A stretch of 64,000 nucleotides of DNA, from positions 868,001 to 932,000 of the forward strand of contig CP179212.1 of assembly GCA_051201675.1 (NCBI GenBank), given 5' to 3'. The position numbers and the translations under genes are program-made. The notes beneath the pieces were generated by a model. That model was not told the DNA's origin, made no database searches, and worked only from the letters and a program-made list of their open reading frames with translations. Of the stretch, positions 18,741 through 27,984 are shown one piece after another. The stretch is from HTCC2207 sp002685195. GTDB lineage: Bacteria > Pseudomonadota > Gammaproteobacteria > Pseudomonadales > Porticoccaceae. Each line of letters starts with the position of its first letter. Within the stretch, counting starts at the first letter, position 1.

Positions 18741-19821
18741 AGCAACAAAGAGAATTTCGCTATCGGGACTAATTAAAGCCTCGGGTGCGCGTATTTTTGG
18801 ATTGTTCGCTATGACAGCGATGCTGCTAACTGGTTGCGGTTTCGGTCCAGAAATCATCAAAATCTCCGGCACAAAGATGGGTACGAATTACACAGTGACC
18901 GTGGTTGCCGATCAGCCAGCTCCTGATAATCTTGAGGAGTTGATTGAGGCTGAATTGAATAGAGTCGACCAGTCGATGTCTACCTATAAATCGGATTCTG
19001 AGATTAGTCAGTTCAACGCTCTAGCAGTTAACAAAGAGCTTGGGGTTTCAACGGACTTCTACAAAGTCCTAAAAGTTTCTGAGGTAGTTTGGGCCGCAAG
19101 CGGTGGTGCTTTTGAGCCTACCGTCGCGCCTCTGGTCGATTTGTGGGGTTTCGGCCCTACACGCAGAAAAGATGAACTTCCTGACCCGGACGTTATTACT
19201 GATCACTTATTGGGGCTTGGTCTTGATGCGATTAAATTGCGCAGGGAAGAGGACCGACAATTTGTCAGTAAAACACGGTCAGTCCAGCTGGATCTGTCTG
19301 CGGTGGCCAAAGGATACGCTGTAGATTTAGTGGCTGATCTCCTGGAGATGAATGCCTTGCCGGACTATCTGGTAGAGGTGGGTGGAGAGATGCGAGTCAG
19401 TGGCTCTAATCCTGATGGACAACCATGGCGGCTGGCTATAGAGACTCCGACGTTAGTGAGTCAGGTGCAAGAAGTATTGGCACTATCTGGTGGTGCTGTA
19501 GCAACTTCAGGTGATTACCGTAATTATTTTGAGTATGAGGGCGCTCGGTACTCCCATACGCTTGACCCACGGTCGGGCTACCCGATCAACCATGGCTTGG
19601 CGTCAGTTACTGTGTTATCTGATACCTGTGCTGAAGCTGATGCTTGGGCAACAGCATTGATGGTGATGGGTACGCATGAAGGAATGCAACTTGCCAACCA
19701 ATTAGGCTTGTCTGTTTACATGATTTCGCGAGTGAAGAGTGGTTTTGAAATATCCATTAGTGAGACTTTTGACGGTATTGAGAAGTTATCACTAGAAGAC
19801 GGTAAATCTACAGAGATATAA
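18724..19821 (+). CDS. apbE: FAD:protein FMN transferase
   Basis: ApbE attaches FMN covalently to threonine in NqrB and NqrC. It is a periplasmic lipoprotein: the start at 18724 gives a signal peptide with lipobox LTGC and Cys38. Conserved elements are GTKMGTNYTV, DQSMSTYKSDSEISQFN, DLSAVAKGYAVD and the metal-site region SHTLDPRSGYP. A GTG at 18733 is an equally possible start; both overlap nqrF slightly. The long frame extending back to 18664 is inside nqrF and unlikely to be translated. Confidence 0.94.
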   Translation: MILVAKATKRISLSGLIKASGARIFGLFAMTAMLLTGCGFGPEIIKISGTKMGTNYTVTVVADQPAPDNLEELIEAELNRVDQSMSTYKSDSEISQFNALAVNKELGVSTDFYKVLKVSEVVWAASGGAFEPTVAPLVDLWGFGPTRRKDELPDPDVITDHLLGLGLDAIKLRREEDRQFVSKTRSVQLDLSAVAKGYAVDLVADLLEMNALPDYLVEVGGEMRVSGSNPDGQPWRLAIETPTLVSQVQEVLALSGGAVATSGDYRNYFEYEGARYSHTLDPRSGYPINHGLASVTVLSDTCAEADAWATALMVMGTHEGMQLANQLGLSVYMISRVKSGFEISISETFDGIEKLSLEDGKSTEI

Positions 19822-19822
19822 A

Positions 19823-20059
19823 ATGGCAGAAGTTATCTTGGCTGTAATAATATTTGGGCTCCTAGTGGCTGCGATGTCAGTCGGTGTACTCATGGGAGGA
19901 AAACCTATTTCAGGTTCTTGTGGTGGCGTTGGCGCTGCTTTAGGCGAAGAAAATTACACCTGTGATATCTGTGGCGATGACCCAAATAAGTGTGAAGAGC
20001 AAGCCTCCATTGAGACACAGGCTTACAATGCAATGGAAGCACAACACAAGAGTGTTTAA
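19823..20059 (+). CDS. nqrM: Na+-NQR maturation protein NqrM
   Basis: NqrM (DUF539) is required to assemble the iron centre between NqrD and NqrE. The protein has 78 residues, with one amino-terminal helix and a cysteine-rich tail containing SCGG and CDICGDDPNKC, the presumed iron-delivery ligands. It begins two bases after apbE, the standard order in bacteria with NQR, and is followed after two bases by sthA. Confidence 0.94.
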   Translation: MAEVILAVIIFGLLVAAMSVGVLMGGKPISGSCGGVGAALGEENYTCDICGDDPNKCEEQASIETQAYNAMEAQHKSV

Positions 20060-20061
20060 CG

Positions 20062-21489
20062 ATGGCTGATTTTTCCTACGATTTAGTTGTAATTGGCAGT
20101 GGTCCTGCCGGCGAAGGTGCGGCAATTAATGCAGTGAAACAAGGCTTACGTGTGGCCGTAGTTGATGACAAATTACTGCCTGGTGGTAACTGCACTCATT
20201 TGGGTACCATCCCCTCGAAAGCGCTACGACACTCTGTGCGTCGCATGATGCAGTACAATAACATGCCTCTTTTCCGATCCATCGGAGAACCGCGCTGGTT
20301 TTCATTCCCAGAGATGATGAAAGCCGCGGATGATGTGATTACAAAGCAAGTTGAAGGTCGTACTAAAGGATATGCGCGTAATCGAGTCCAAATTCATAAC
20401 GGCCATGCAAGTTTTACCAACCAAAATCAAATTTCAGTGGTTGGCAAAGATGGGAAAACTCTTTCTATCGCCAGTAAGTTCTTTCTTATAGCCACGGGGT
20501 CTAGCCCCTACCGACCAGAAGACATTAATTTTGATAATCCCTGTGTTTTTGACAGTGACACTATTTTAGATCTCGATAGCTCCCCAAGAAATATCATTAT
20601 TTATGGCGCAGGTGTGATTGGGTGTGAGTATGCCTCAATTTTTTCAGGTCTAGACACTCGAGTAGATCTTGTTAATACCCGAGAGTGGTTGATGAGCTTT
20701 CTTGATGACGAGATCTCTGATGCATTGAGTTATCATCTGCGAGACTTAAATGTCATGGTGCGCCACAATGAAGAATATGAGCGAGTAATTGCCAATGACA
20801 GTGGCGTTACCTTGGAACTCAAGTCCGGCAAGCGCATCCATGCGGAAGCATTGCTGTGGTGTAACGGTCGTACCGGTAACACTAAGTTTCTAGGGCTAGA
20901 TAAAATTGGCATTGAAGCCGATGAGCGCGGCCAGCTAGCCGTTAATGACGATTATCAGACCTCTGTGCCCAATATTTATGCGGTTGGCGACGTTATAGGC
21001 TGGCCATCATTGGCTGGAGCTGCCTATGATCAGGGTAGAGCGGCTGCTTCCCATATGTGTGATATGGATGACCAATACCGAGTCAAAGATGTTGCCACGG
21101 GAATCTGGACGATTCCAGAAATTAGTTTTGTCGGTAAAAATGAAAGTGAACTGACCGAGCAAAAGATTCCCTACGAGATCGGCCGTGCCTACTTTAAAGA
21201 TACTGCTCGGGCGCAAATACATGACGAAGAAGTCGGCATGTTAAAAATCCTCTTCCACCAAGATACCCTAGAGATTCTTGGAATTCACTGCTTCGGAGCT
21301 GAGGCTGCAGAGATTATTCATATTGGTCAAGCCATCATGAATCAAAAAGGTGAAGCTAATACCCTCAAGTATTTCTTGAGTACCACTTTTAACTATCCGA
21401 CCATGGCTGAAGCCTATCGAATTGCCTCAATGAATGGCCTAAATCGGATCAGTCGAGAGCACCGCCATTTTGAGGATAAGCAACGCTAG
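20062..21489 (+). CDS. sthA: Soluble pyridine nucleotide transhydrogenase
   Basis: SthA is a cytoplasmic FAD flavoprotein that interconverts NADPH/NAD+ and NADP+/NADH. It belongs to the disulfide oxidoreductase fold but has the SthA-typical GGNCTHLGTIPSKALR in place of the redox Cys pair. The FAD motif VVIGSGPAGEGAA is at residues 9-21, the NAD motif IIYGAGVIGCEYAS near 180 and FAD motif YAVGDVIGWPSLAGAAYDQGR near 310. The 475-residue length is close to E. coli SthA. Its position two bases after nqrM suggests it is read with the NQR operon, linking NADH supply to redox balance. Confidence 0.95.
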   Translation: MADFSYDLVVIGSGPAGEGAAINAVKQGLRVAVVDDKLLPGGNCTHLGTIPSKALRHSVRRMMQYNNMPLFRSIGEPRWFSFPEMMKAADDVITKQVEGRTKGYARNRVQIHNGHASFTNQNQISVVGKDGKTLSIASKFFLIATGSSPYRPEDINFDNPCVFDSDTILDLDSSPRNIIIYGAGVIGCEYASIFSGLDTRVDLVNTREWLMSFLDDEISDALSYHLRDLNVMVRHNEEYERVIANDSGVTLELKSGKRIHAEALLWCNGRTGNTKFLGLDKIGIEADERGQLAVNDDYQTSVPNIYAVGDVIGWPSLAGAAYDQGRAAASHMCDMDDQYRVKDVATGIWTIPEISFVGKNESELTEQKIPYEIGRAYFKDTARAQIHDEEVGMLKILFHQDTLEILGIHCFGAEAAEIIHIGQAIMNQKGEANTLKYFLSTTFNYPTMAEAYRIASMNGLNRISREHRHFEDKQR

Positions 21490-21588
21490 GGTCCTTGATT
21501 TCTGAAGTGTCATGTTGATCGGTAAAATAATGTCGGCTTGAGAAGGCTGTGAGTTGTTTGTGCTCTGGCTTTCAGGTTTAATCTCTTC

Positions 21589-22836
21589 ATGCTTAAAAAT
21601 CTCCCATTCTTTATTGGTTACCGATACACGCGCAGTAAGCGCAGAGAAGGCTTTGTTTCCTTTATTTCAGGATTTTCACTCTGTGCAATGGCATTGGGTG
21701 TGGCCGCGCTGATCATTGTTTTATCCATCATGAACGGTTTTGACAAAGAAATAAAAGACCGACTTCTTAAAGTAGTGCCCCATGTGACTGTATCTGAAAC
21801 TCAGGGTGTGACAGTCGAGCAACTACAAAATATCGAAACGATGCTGGCTGATGATAAGGCAGTAGGCTATGTCATCCCTATGGTGCAAAGTTTCGTGATG
21901 CTGTCTCATAAACAAGAACAGGTGGGTGTTGCGTTGCAGGGAATTGACCCTACATGGCCCACAGCTGAGCTTTTAGCAGACAACATGATTAGTGGCTATA
22001 TCCAACAGTTAGTGCCGGGAGACTTTAGTATTATTCTCGGTAGCCAAATAGCACGGAAGATGAATTTATTTGTGGGTGATAAAGTGCAGATTACCTTGCC
22101 GCAGGTGAGTGTCACACCTGTAGGAGTTTTTCCACGTATTAAGCGAGCCACGGTCTCTGGAATCTTTGAGGTGGGTGCTCAAGTGGATAGTTCAGTGGCA
22201 TTTGTTCATCAAAGTGATGCGCGAAAATTATTGAGATTAGGTGAGAATTTTCAAGGTTTTCAGGTGCAATTTAATGATGCTTATACGGTTGATGGTTGGA
22301 TAGCCGGGAGAGGTAAACACCTTTTCCCCAATGTTAAATGGCGCCCGTGGACAGGTGCCATGGGTGCTTTGTTTCAAGCGATGCGCATGGAAAAAGTGGT
22401 TGTAGGCCTCTTGCTTTCAGTCATTATTGCAGTGGCAGCATTTAATATTATTGCAAGCCTAGTGCTGATGGTTGCCGACAAGCGAAAGGATATTGCGGTG
22501 ATCAGAACAATGGGAGCTAATTCAAGCTTGGTGACTAAGATATTTATTGTGCAAGGGATGTCCGTAGGCGCTATTGGCACTGCAATTGGCTGCGTGTTCG
22601 GATGCTTGGCGGCCTTCTATATTGGTGACATTGTTGCAGTAATTGAAAAGGTATCTGGAGTCTATATGTTTGATCCGAGTGTTTATCTTATAAGTGCCTT
22701 ACCCTCAGAAATTATTTTCAGTGATGTGGCTTTGGTGGTATGTAGTGCGTTGCTGGTCAGTTTTTTAGCGACTCTTTACCCTGCCTGGCGCGCAGGACAA
22801 ATATTGCCTGCGGAGGCTTTACGTTATGACCAATAG
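21589..22836 (+). CDS. lolC: Lipoprotein-releasing ABC transporter permease LolC
   Basis: LolC and LolE form the membrane part of the LolCDE exporter, which releases outer-membrane lipoproteins to LolA. The protein has 415 residues, an amino-terminal helix (VSFISGFSLCAMALGVAALIIVLSIMNGFD), a large periplasmic domain and three carboxy-terminal helices (FtsX-like). LolC and LolE are homologous; I name this one LolC by its position before lolD. It overlaps lolD by 11 bases. Confidence 0.93.
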   Translation: MLKNLPFFIGYRYTRSKRREGFVSFISGFSLCAMALGVAALIIVLSIMNGFDKEIKDRLLKVVPHVTVSETQGVTVEQLQNIETMLADDKAVGYVIPMVQSFVMLSHKQEQVGVALQGIDPTWPTAELLADNMISGYIQQLVPGDFSIILGSQIARKMNLFVGDKVQITLPQVSVTPVGVFPRIKRATVSGIFEVGAQVDSSVAFVHQSDARKLLRLGENFQGFQVQFNDAYTVDGWIAGRGKHLFPNVKWRPWTGAMGALFQAMRMEKVVVGLLLSVIIAVAAFNIIASLVLMVADKRKDIAVIRTMGANSSLVTKIFIVQGMSVGAIGTAIGCVFGCLAAFYIGDIVAVIEKVSGVYMFDPSVYLISALPSEIIFSDVALVVCSALLVSFLATLYPAWRAGQILPAEALRYDQ

Positions 22837-23524
22837 TGCAGTATTAGTGGCTTCTGATGTAAACCGTAGCTATCAGCAGGGAGAGGAGATCCTCCCTGTT
22901 CTGTCGGGCCTGAATCTAACAATTGACCGCGGAGAAAAGGTAGCTGTGGTTGGAGTGTCTGGATCTGGCAAAACAACGCTTTTAAATCTGTTGGGGGGGC
23001 TAGATGACCCGACTCATGGAACCATCTCGGTGTGCAGTAAAAGCTGGGAAACACTCAATCCGTCTGAGCGAGCAAATTGGCGCAATCAACATATTGGCTT
23101 TGTGTATCAATTTCATCATCTTTTAGGGGAGTTTTCTGCCCTTGAAAATGTTGCCTTGCCGCTACTGATTGGAGACTGTTCAGTGAGCGAAGCAGAGCGT
23201 AGAGCAACTCTTTTGCTTGAAAGAGTTGGCCTTGGTGCTCGATTAAATCATAACCCAGCAGAATTATCTGGAGGTGAACGTCAGCGAGTGGCTGTGGCTC
23301 GGGCATTGGTCACGGAGCCCTCTGTTGTATTGATGGATGAACCAACAGGGAACCTAGACCCGCACACGGCGAGTGAAATGTTAGCGCTGTTAATCGAGCT
23401 TAATCAGTCTCTGAATATTTCTTTTGTATTAGTCACCCATGACAAAAACATAGCCTCACAGATGGACCGCACGGTGACTTTAGTTAATGGTCAATTGACT
23501 GACTCGGACGGCACTCTTGTTTAA
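22826..23524 (+). CDS. lolD: Lipoprotein-releasing ABC transporter ATPase LolD
   Basis: LolD supplies ATP hydrolysis for lipoprotein release. Walker A is GVSGSGKTTLLNLLGGLD (residues 43-60), the signature is LSGGERQRVAVARAL and Walker B is VVLMDEPTGNLD. The 232 residues match the family, and the MacB/LolD-type FVYQFHHLL element is present. The reading frame overlaps both neighbours, so the three subunits are translationally coupled. Confidence 0.96.
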   Translation: MTNSAVLVASDVNRSYQQGEEILPVLSGLNLTIDRGEKVAVVGVSGSGKTTLLNLLGGLDDPTHGTISVCSKSWETLNPSERANWRNQHIGFVYQFHHLLGEFSALENVALPLLIGDCSVSEAERRATLLLERVGLGARLNHNPAELSGGERQRVAVARALVTEPSVVLMDEPTGNLDPHTASEMLALLIELNQSLNISFVLVTHDKNIASQMDRTVTLVNGQLTDSDGTLV

Positions 23525-24737
23525 GCCTGTTTCAATTTTTATTGGGTTGCGCTACTTTTTCTCAGGAAATCGTTCAAATCTGTTAGTGTCTTTTATTTCT
23601 TTATTAGCCATTGCAGGTCTAGTGCTTGGGGTGGCTTTGTTAGTAATTGTGTTATCGGTAATGAATGGATTTGATCGGGAGTTACGCAACAATATTTTAT
23701 CTGTTGTTCCCCACGTTCAACTGATTCATCAAGTCGGGGTTGATAACTGGCAATCTGAACAGCAAGTGATCAGTCAGTTTAAACAGGTTACCGAAGCTAC
23801 ACCTTACAACGAGGTGAAAGGACTCCTTAATCGGCGCCAATTAGCCCGCCCAATACAGCTATTGGGCCTGTCTTCAGAGTTTTTACCGGTAGGATTAGGT
23901 TCAGTGCTTGATAACTATCATTTGAGTGTCCCAACCGTTGGCCAGCTGTTGCTGTCTGAAGTTCTTGCGGAATTTTTAAATGTCGAGGTTAACCAATCAG
24001 TATCGGTGATTATTCCCTCCGGTTCAGAAGGCTCGACCACAGTACATCCATTTACTGTAAGCGGTATTTTTGCCACACATACTGAGCTCGACCAATCTTT
24101 AGCTATTGCATCTCTAGAGCAAGTAGCACAGATTGCAGGAACCCCGGGGCAGGTATTGGGGTTTCGTTTGCAGGTTGAAGACCAGTTTAATGCCCGTAAT
24201 ATTGGGTTTGATGTCATTAAGCAGCTGCCTTTTGGTTATGGATTTCGTGACTGGTTTCAGACCCATGGCAATCTTTACCAAGCTATTCAGTTATCGCGCA
24301 ACCTGGTCGGGTTACTGATATTTTTAATTGTTGCTATCGCGGCATTTAATGTTATTTCGATGTTGATGATGTCGGTGATGAATAAACGCAAAGATATAGC
24401 GATCTTACAGACATTAGGACTGTCCCAAGGGTCCATCGTTAGGCTGTTTTTAATGCAAGGATCTATGATCGGGTTCTTTGGTATCAGTATCGGTGTTATT
24501 TTGGGGATTGTGGGCTGTTACTGGATCGCAGACCTGATTGGTTGGCTTGAATCTCTTTTGGGCATGACGTTCTTGGATACGTCTATTTATCCAATCGATT
24601 ACATACCAGTGGACTTACGCTGGGGTGACGTAATAACAATTGCCGCTGTGGCCCTCGTATTAAACGTGTTGGCTACTATTTATCCTGCTCTGCGTGCCAG
24701 CCGTACGGTTCCTGCTGAAGAATTACGTTACGAGTAA
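23517..24737 (+). CDS. lolE: Lipoprotein-releasing ABC transporter permease LolE
   Basis: This is the second permease subunit of LolCDE, 406 residues, with the same four-helix FtsX architecture as LolC (LVSFISLLAIAGLVLGVALLV near residue 25 and helices near 270, 320 and 375). It starts at a TTG that overlaps the lolD stop by eight bases. A small hairpin with a T run overlaps its stop codon and ends the operon. Confidence 0.94.
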   Translation: MFKPVSIFIGLRYFFSGNRSNLLVSFISLLAIAGLVLGVALLVIVLSVMNGFDRELRNNILSVVPHVQLIHQVGVDNWQSEQQVISQFKQVTEATPYNEVKGLLNRRQLARPIQLLGLSSEFLPVGLGSVLDNYHLSVPTVGQLLLSEVLAEFLNVEVNQSVSVIIPSGSEGSTTVHPFTVSGIFATHTELDQSLAIASLEQVAQIAGTPGQVLGFRLQVEDQFNARNIGFDVIKQLPFGYGFRDWFQTHGNLYQAIQLSRNLVGLLIFLIVAIAAFNVISMLMMSVMNKRKDIAILQTLGLSQGSIVRLFLMQGSMIGFFGISIGVILGIVGCYWIADLIGWLESLLGMTFLDTSIYPIDYIPVDLRWGDVITIAAVALVLNVLATIYPALRASRTVPAEELRYE

Positions 24738-24755
24738 TTGCTACTCATTTTTTTT
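24732..24755 (+). terminator. Terminator at the end of lolCDE
   Basis: A five-pair stem GAGTA/TACTC with loop ATTGC is followed by A and eight T. It overlaps the lolE stop codon and also the 3' end of the convergent DUF2062 gene. The stem is short, so efficiency is uncertain. Confidence 0.65.
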
Positions 24756-25271
24756 AGCTTGGCGTATGTCTTTTCTATGTTCCCAATCTTTAATCACCTT
24801 CCACCGCCACAAAAATAGCACAAAGAAGTAACCGATAGATGCCAGCACTGTGCCGGCGAGAATACTGCCAACAAATAATGGCAGTAAGATTTCCGAGCCT
24901 AATTGTGAAAACCACTCCCAGCTTAGAGTGACTGAAAAATCACCCAGTGTGGTACCTAAAATATAGGATCCTAATTTGTAGGTTAGGTAGAACATGGGTG
25001 GAATAGTCAACGGATTACTCATCCAAATAATCACCATAGCTAAGGGCAAGTTAGCCCCCAGCCAGAAACACATGGCAATTACCATTAATGTTTGTATGGG
25101 AATTGGAACAAATGCACAGAAAATACCAATAAATACCGCGAGTGATACTGAGTGTCGATTGAGATGAAGTAGATTTGGATCCTGTGGGAGCGAGCGAATC
25201 CAACCCAACGAGGGCCTGTTGAGCAGCTCCTTAATGTCTGGTAAAAAACGGCGGATTGTTTTGCGTGGCAT
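24741..25271 (-). CDS. DUF2062 membrane protein
   Basis: This encodes a 176-residue inner-membrane protein of the DUF2062 family. The characteristic region runs RHSVSLAVFIGIFCAFVPIPIQTL, then NLPLAMVIIWMSNPLTIPP near residues 40-105, with three or four helices. A homologue lies next to the lolCDE/comEC region in Pseudomonas. The biochemical role of the family is unknown. It converges on lolE with three bases between stop codons. Confidence 0.85.
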   Translation of the reverse strand: MPRKTIRRFLPDIKELLNRPSLGWIRSLPQDPNLLHLNRHSVSLAVFIGIFCAFVPIPIQTLMVIAMCFWLGANLPLAMVIIWMSNPLTIPPMFYLTYKLGSYILGTTLGDFSVTLSWEWFSQLGSEILLPLFVGSILAGTVLASIGYFFVLFLWRWKVIKDWEHRKDIRQAKKNE

Positions 25272-25430
25272 AGAACGCTCGTTTTAACTTATCCCGATAG
25301 TTTTATTATGCCTTTAACGACCAGCAGGAACTAGTGGAAAAAGCACCTAAAATCGGACTTATTTGGAATTGCGTTATACAATGCACCAAAGCGTAGCGCA
25401 GCACGTAGTAACCTAATTTGGATAAAGCAA

Positions 25431-26390
25431 TTGACTAGTAATAAACAGCCGGCACTCTCAATAAAAAACTTAACTAAAGTCTATGATGACTCTTTTAAGG
25501 CTCTTAAAGGAATTGACTTAGATGTTGCCAAGGGTGACTTTTTTGCCTTGCTTGGGCCAAACGGAGCAGGTAAATCAACGACAATTGGCATTATTTGTTC
25601 ATTGGTCCGAAAGACCTCTGGGACTGTGACTATTTTCGGTCATGATGTTGATGAAGATTTTTCTACTGCAAAGCAATTTGTAGGTGTTGTGCCTCAGGAA
25701 TTCAACTTTAATCAGTTTGAAAAACCCATTGATATACTGGTTGCTCAGGCGGGATATTTTGGAATTAAGGCAGATGTGGCCTTACAGCGAGCAGAGAAGT
25801 ATCTAAAGCAGTTGGGTCTTTGGGAGCGACGCAGCGATCTTTCAAGAAATCTATCTGGTGGAATGAAGCGTCGGTTAATGATTGCACGAGCGCTGATTCA
25901 TGAGCCCAAATTATTAGTACTAGATGAGCCTACCGCCGGAGTTGATATTGAATTGCGGCGCTCAATGTGGGAGTTCCTGCAAGAGATAAACAAACAAGGC
26001 ACAACCATTATCCTCACCACACATTATTTAGAAGAGGCTGAAAGTTTGTGTCGCAATATCGCGATTATCGACCATGGTACTATCGTGCAAAATACGAGCA
26101 TGAAAGCACTATTAAAGGAGTTAAACCGCGAGACCTTTGTGTTAGATATCCGCGAAGAACTAAAGGTTTGTCCTGTTGTAGCTGATTACCCGATTACACT
26201 GGTTGAGAATCATAGTATTGAGGTTGAGGTGTTGAAGACTCAGTCGATCAATCGCCTGTTTGCCGCATTAAGTGAGCAGGATATTCATGTTGTTAGTATG
26301 CGTAACAAAACTAATCGTTTAGAAGAGTTGTTTTTTGATATGGTTGAGAAGAATTTGATCGAAGGTGATGGGGAGAAAAACGATGAATAG
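25431..26390 (+). CDS. ABC transporter ATP-binding protein (YadG type)
   Basis: This encodes the ATPase half of an ABC-2 exporter. Walker A is GPNGAGKSTT (residues 45-54), the signature LSGGMKRRLMIARAL is near 142 and Walker B is LLVLDEPTAGVD. The carboxy-terminal extension of about 90 residues after the switch histidine (LTTHYLEEAE) is typical of the YadG/CcmA-like group. The start is a TTG, with no strong ribosome binding site. It overlaps the permease gene by eight bases. The substrate is unknown. Confidence 0.9.
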   Translation: MTSNKQPALSIKNLTKVYDDSFKALKGIDLDVAKGDFFALLGPNGAGKSTTIGIICSLVRKTSGTVTIFGHDVDEDFSTAKQFVGVVPQEFNFNQFEKPIDILVAQAGYFGIKADVALQRAEKYLKQLGLWERRSDLSRNLSGGMKRRLMIARALIHEPKLLVLDEPTAGVDIELRRSMWEFLQEINKQGTTIILTTHYLEEAESLCRNIAIIDHGTIVQNTSMKALLKELNRETFVLDIREELKVCPVVADYPITLVENHSIEVEVLKTQSINRLFAALSEQDIHVVSMRNKTNRLEELFFDMVEKNLIEGDGEKNDE

Positions 26391-27156
26391 CCATCAGAAA
26401 TGGGTTGCCTTTGATACTATTTTGCGTCGAGAAATTAGACGGTTCATGCGTATTTGGCCCCAGACCTTGCTCCCTCCGGTGATAACCATTGTTTTATATT
26501 TCGTTATTTTTGGTCAGCTTATAGGGTCGCGAATTGGCACTATGTCAGGATTGCCATATATTCAGTTCGTTGCACCAGGCCTAATTATGATGTCGGTGAT
26601 TACGAACTCATACTCCAACGTAGTATCATCATTTTTCGGCTCTAAGTTTCAGCGTAATATTGAAGAGTTACTGGTGTCACCTACACCTAACTGGATTATT
26701 CTACTGGGCTATGTGGCAGGAGGTATGTGTCGTGGATTGGGCGTGGGTTCCATCGTGACATTGTTGTCTTTATATTTTGCGGACTTTAGTATTCACAGCT
26801 TGCCAGTGACCATTGGTATTGTATTGATGACATCCCTGATGTTCTCTCTTGCAGGACTGATTAACGCAATATTTGCTGCTAACTTTGATGATATCTCTAT
26901 TATTCCTACCTTTGTACTGACTCCTCTTACTTATCTTGGAGGAGTCTTTTATTCTATCGAGCTACTGAGTGATTTTTGGCGTAATTTGTCAATGATCAAC
27001 CCAGTTCTATATATGGTGAATGCCTTTAGATATGGGCTAGCAGGAATTACTGATATTAATATTGTGTGGTCATTTTCTATGGTTGGACTGTTTTCCCTTG
27101 TGTTGTTTTTTAGCGCTCTACGACTATTGGAAAAGGGCTCAAGGCTGCGTAGCTGA
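26383..27156 (+). CDS. ABC-2 type transporter permease (YadH type)
   Basis: This is the six-helix permease partner of the preceding ATPase. The ATG at 26383 (257 residues) is preferred, as GGGAG lies seven bases before it; an in-frame GTG at 26365 would add six residues. The ABC-2 signature region LTPLTYLGGVFYSIELLSDFWRNLSMINPVLYM, near residues 185-217, agrees with YadH. It shares one base with queF, so the three genes form one transcription unit. Confidence 0.9.
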   Translation: MNSHQKWVAFDTILRREIRRFMRIWPQTLLPPVITIVLYFVIFGQLIGSRIGTMSGLPYIQFVAPGLIMMSVITNSYSNVVSSFFGSKFQRNIEELLVSPTPNWIILLGYVAGGMCRGLGVGSIVTLLSLYFADFSIHSLPVTIGIVLMTSLMFSLAGLINAIFAANFDDISIIPTFVLTPLTYLGGVFYSIELLSDFWRNLSMINPVLYMVNAFRYGLAGITDINIVWSFSMVGLFSLVLFFSALRLLEKGSRLRS

Positions 27157-27977
27157 TGGCTAATTATTCTGATACAGGATTGGGAAAACAGACTACTTAC
27201 GCTGATCAATACGATGTATCGCTATTGCAGCCAATTTCGCGCTCCAAGGCTCGGCAACACGAAGCTGGAGGAGAGTTACCCTTTGTTGGTAGTGATTTAT
27301 GGACGGCGTTTGAACTATCTTGGCTGAATTCTGATGGCTTGCCGCAGGTAGCAATTGGAGAGTTTTCCTTCCCCTGTACTAGTGACTCGATTATTGAATC
27401 TAAATCTTTTAAGTTGTATCTAAATTCGCTGATACAAACAAAGTACCCATCCAAACAAGCCGTTACTGACTTGCTAACGGTTGATCTGTCTGATGCTTGC
27501 GGTGAAAACGTTCGAGTGGTTCTTTATGAGCTCTCAGAATATTCGGGTTTCCACAGGATTTCAGAGCCTGACGGTATCTGCTTAGATCACCGCGGGGTCA
27601 GTATTGATACTTATGAACCTGATAATAAGTTTTTGATAGCCGATAAGCGAGAAGTAATAACAGAGACTCTCTATTCTCATTTGCTGAAGACAAATTGCCC
27701 AGTCACGGATCAACCTGATTGGGCATCAGTTTATGTCAGTTACTCTGGCCCCAGAATTGATAAGGATGGTTTGTTGAAATATATTGTGTCTTATCGCCAA
27801 CACCAAGATTTTCATGAGCAGTGCGTTGAGCAGATTTTTACCGATATAATGCAGTGCTGTAGCCCTTCTGAGTTGAGTGTTTATGCACGATACATGCGTA
27901 GGGGAGGACTTGATATAAACCCCTTTAGAAGCACAACATCGACAGTCCCGCCGGTTTGGCGTCAGGTTCGCCAATAA
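27156..27977 (+). CDS. queF: NADPH-dependent 7-cyano-7-deazaguanine reductase
   Basis: QueF reduces preQ0 to preQ1 in queuosine biosynthesis, the only known enzyme reducing a nitrile to an amine in this pathway. The 273-residue length shows the long, bimodular form. The motif ESKSFKLYLNS lies near residues 81-91, and the catalytic cysteine is in CPVTDQPDWASV near residue 186. The gene is translationally linked to the YadGH-type transporter genes, an association of unknown meaning. Confidence 0.95.
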   Translation: MANYSDTGLGKQTTYADQYDVSLLQPISRSKARQHEAGGELPFVGSDLWTAFELSWLNSDGLPQVAIGEFSFPCTSDSIIESKSFKLYLNSLIQTKYPSKQAVTDLLTVDLSDACGENVRVVLYELSEYSGFHRISEPDGICLDHRGVSIDTYEPDNKFLIADKREVITETLYSHLLKTNCPVTDQPDWASVYVSYSGPRIDKDGLLKYIVSYRQHQDFHEQCVEQIFTDIMQCCSPSELSVYARYMRRGGLDINPFRSTTSTVPPVWRQVRQ

Positions 27978-27984
27978 AGAGCTT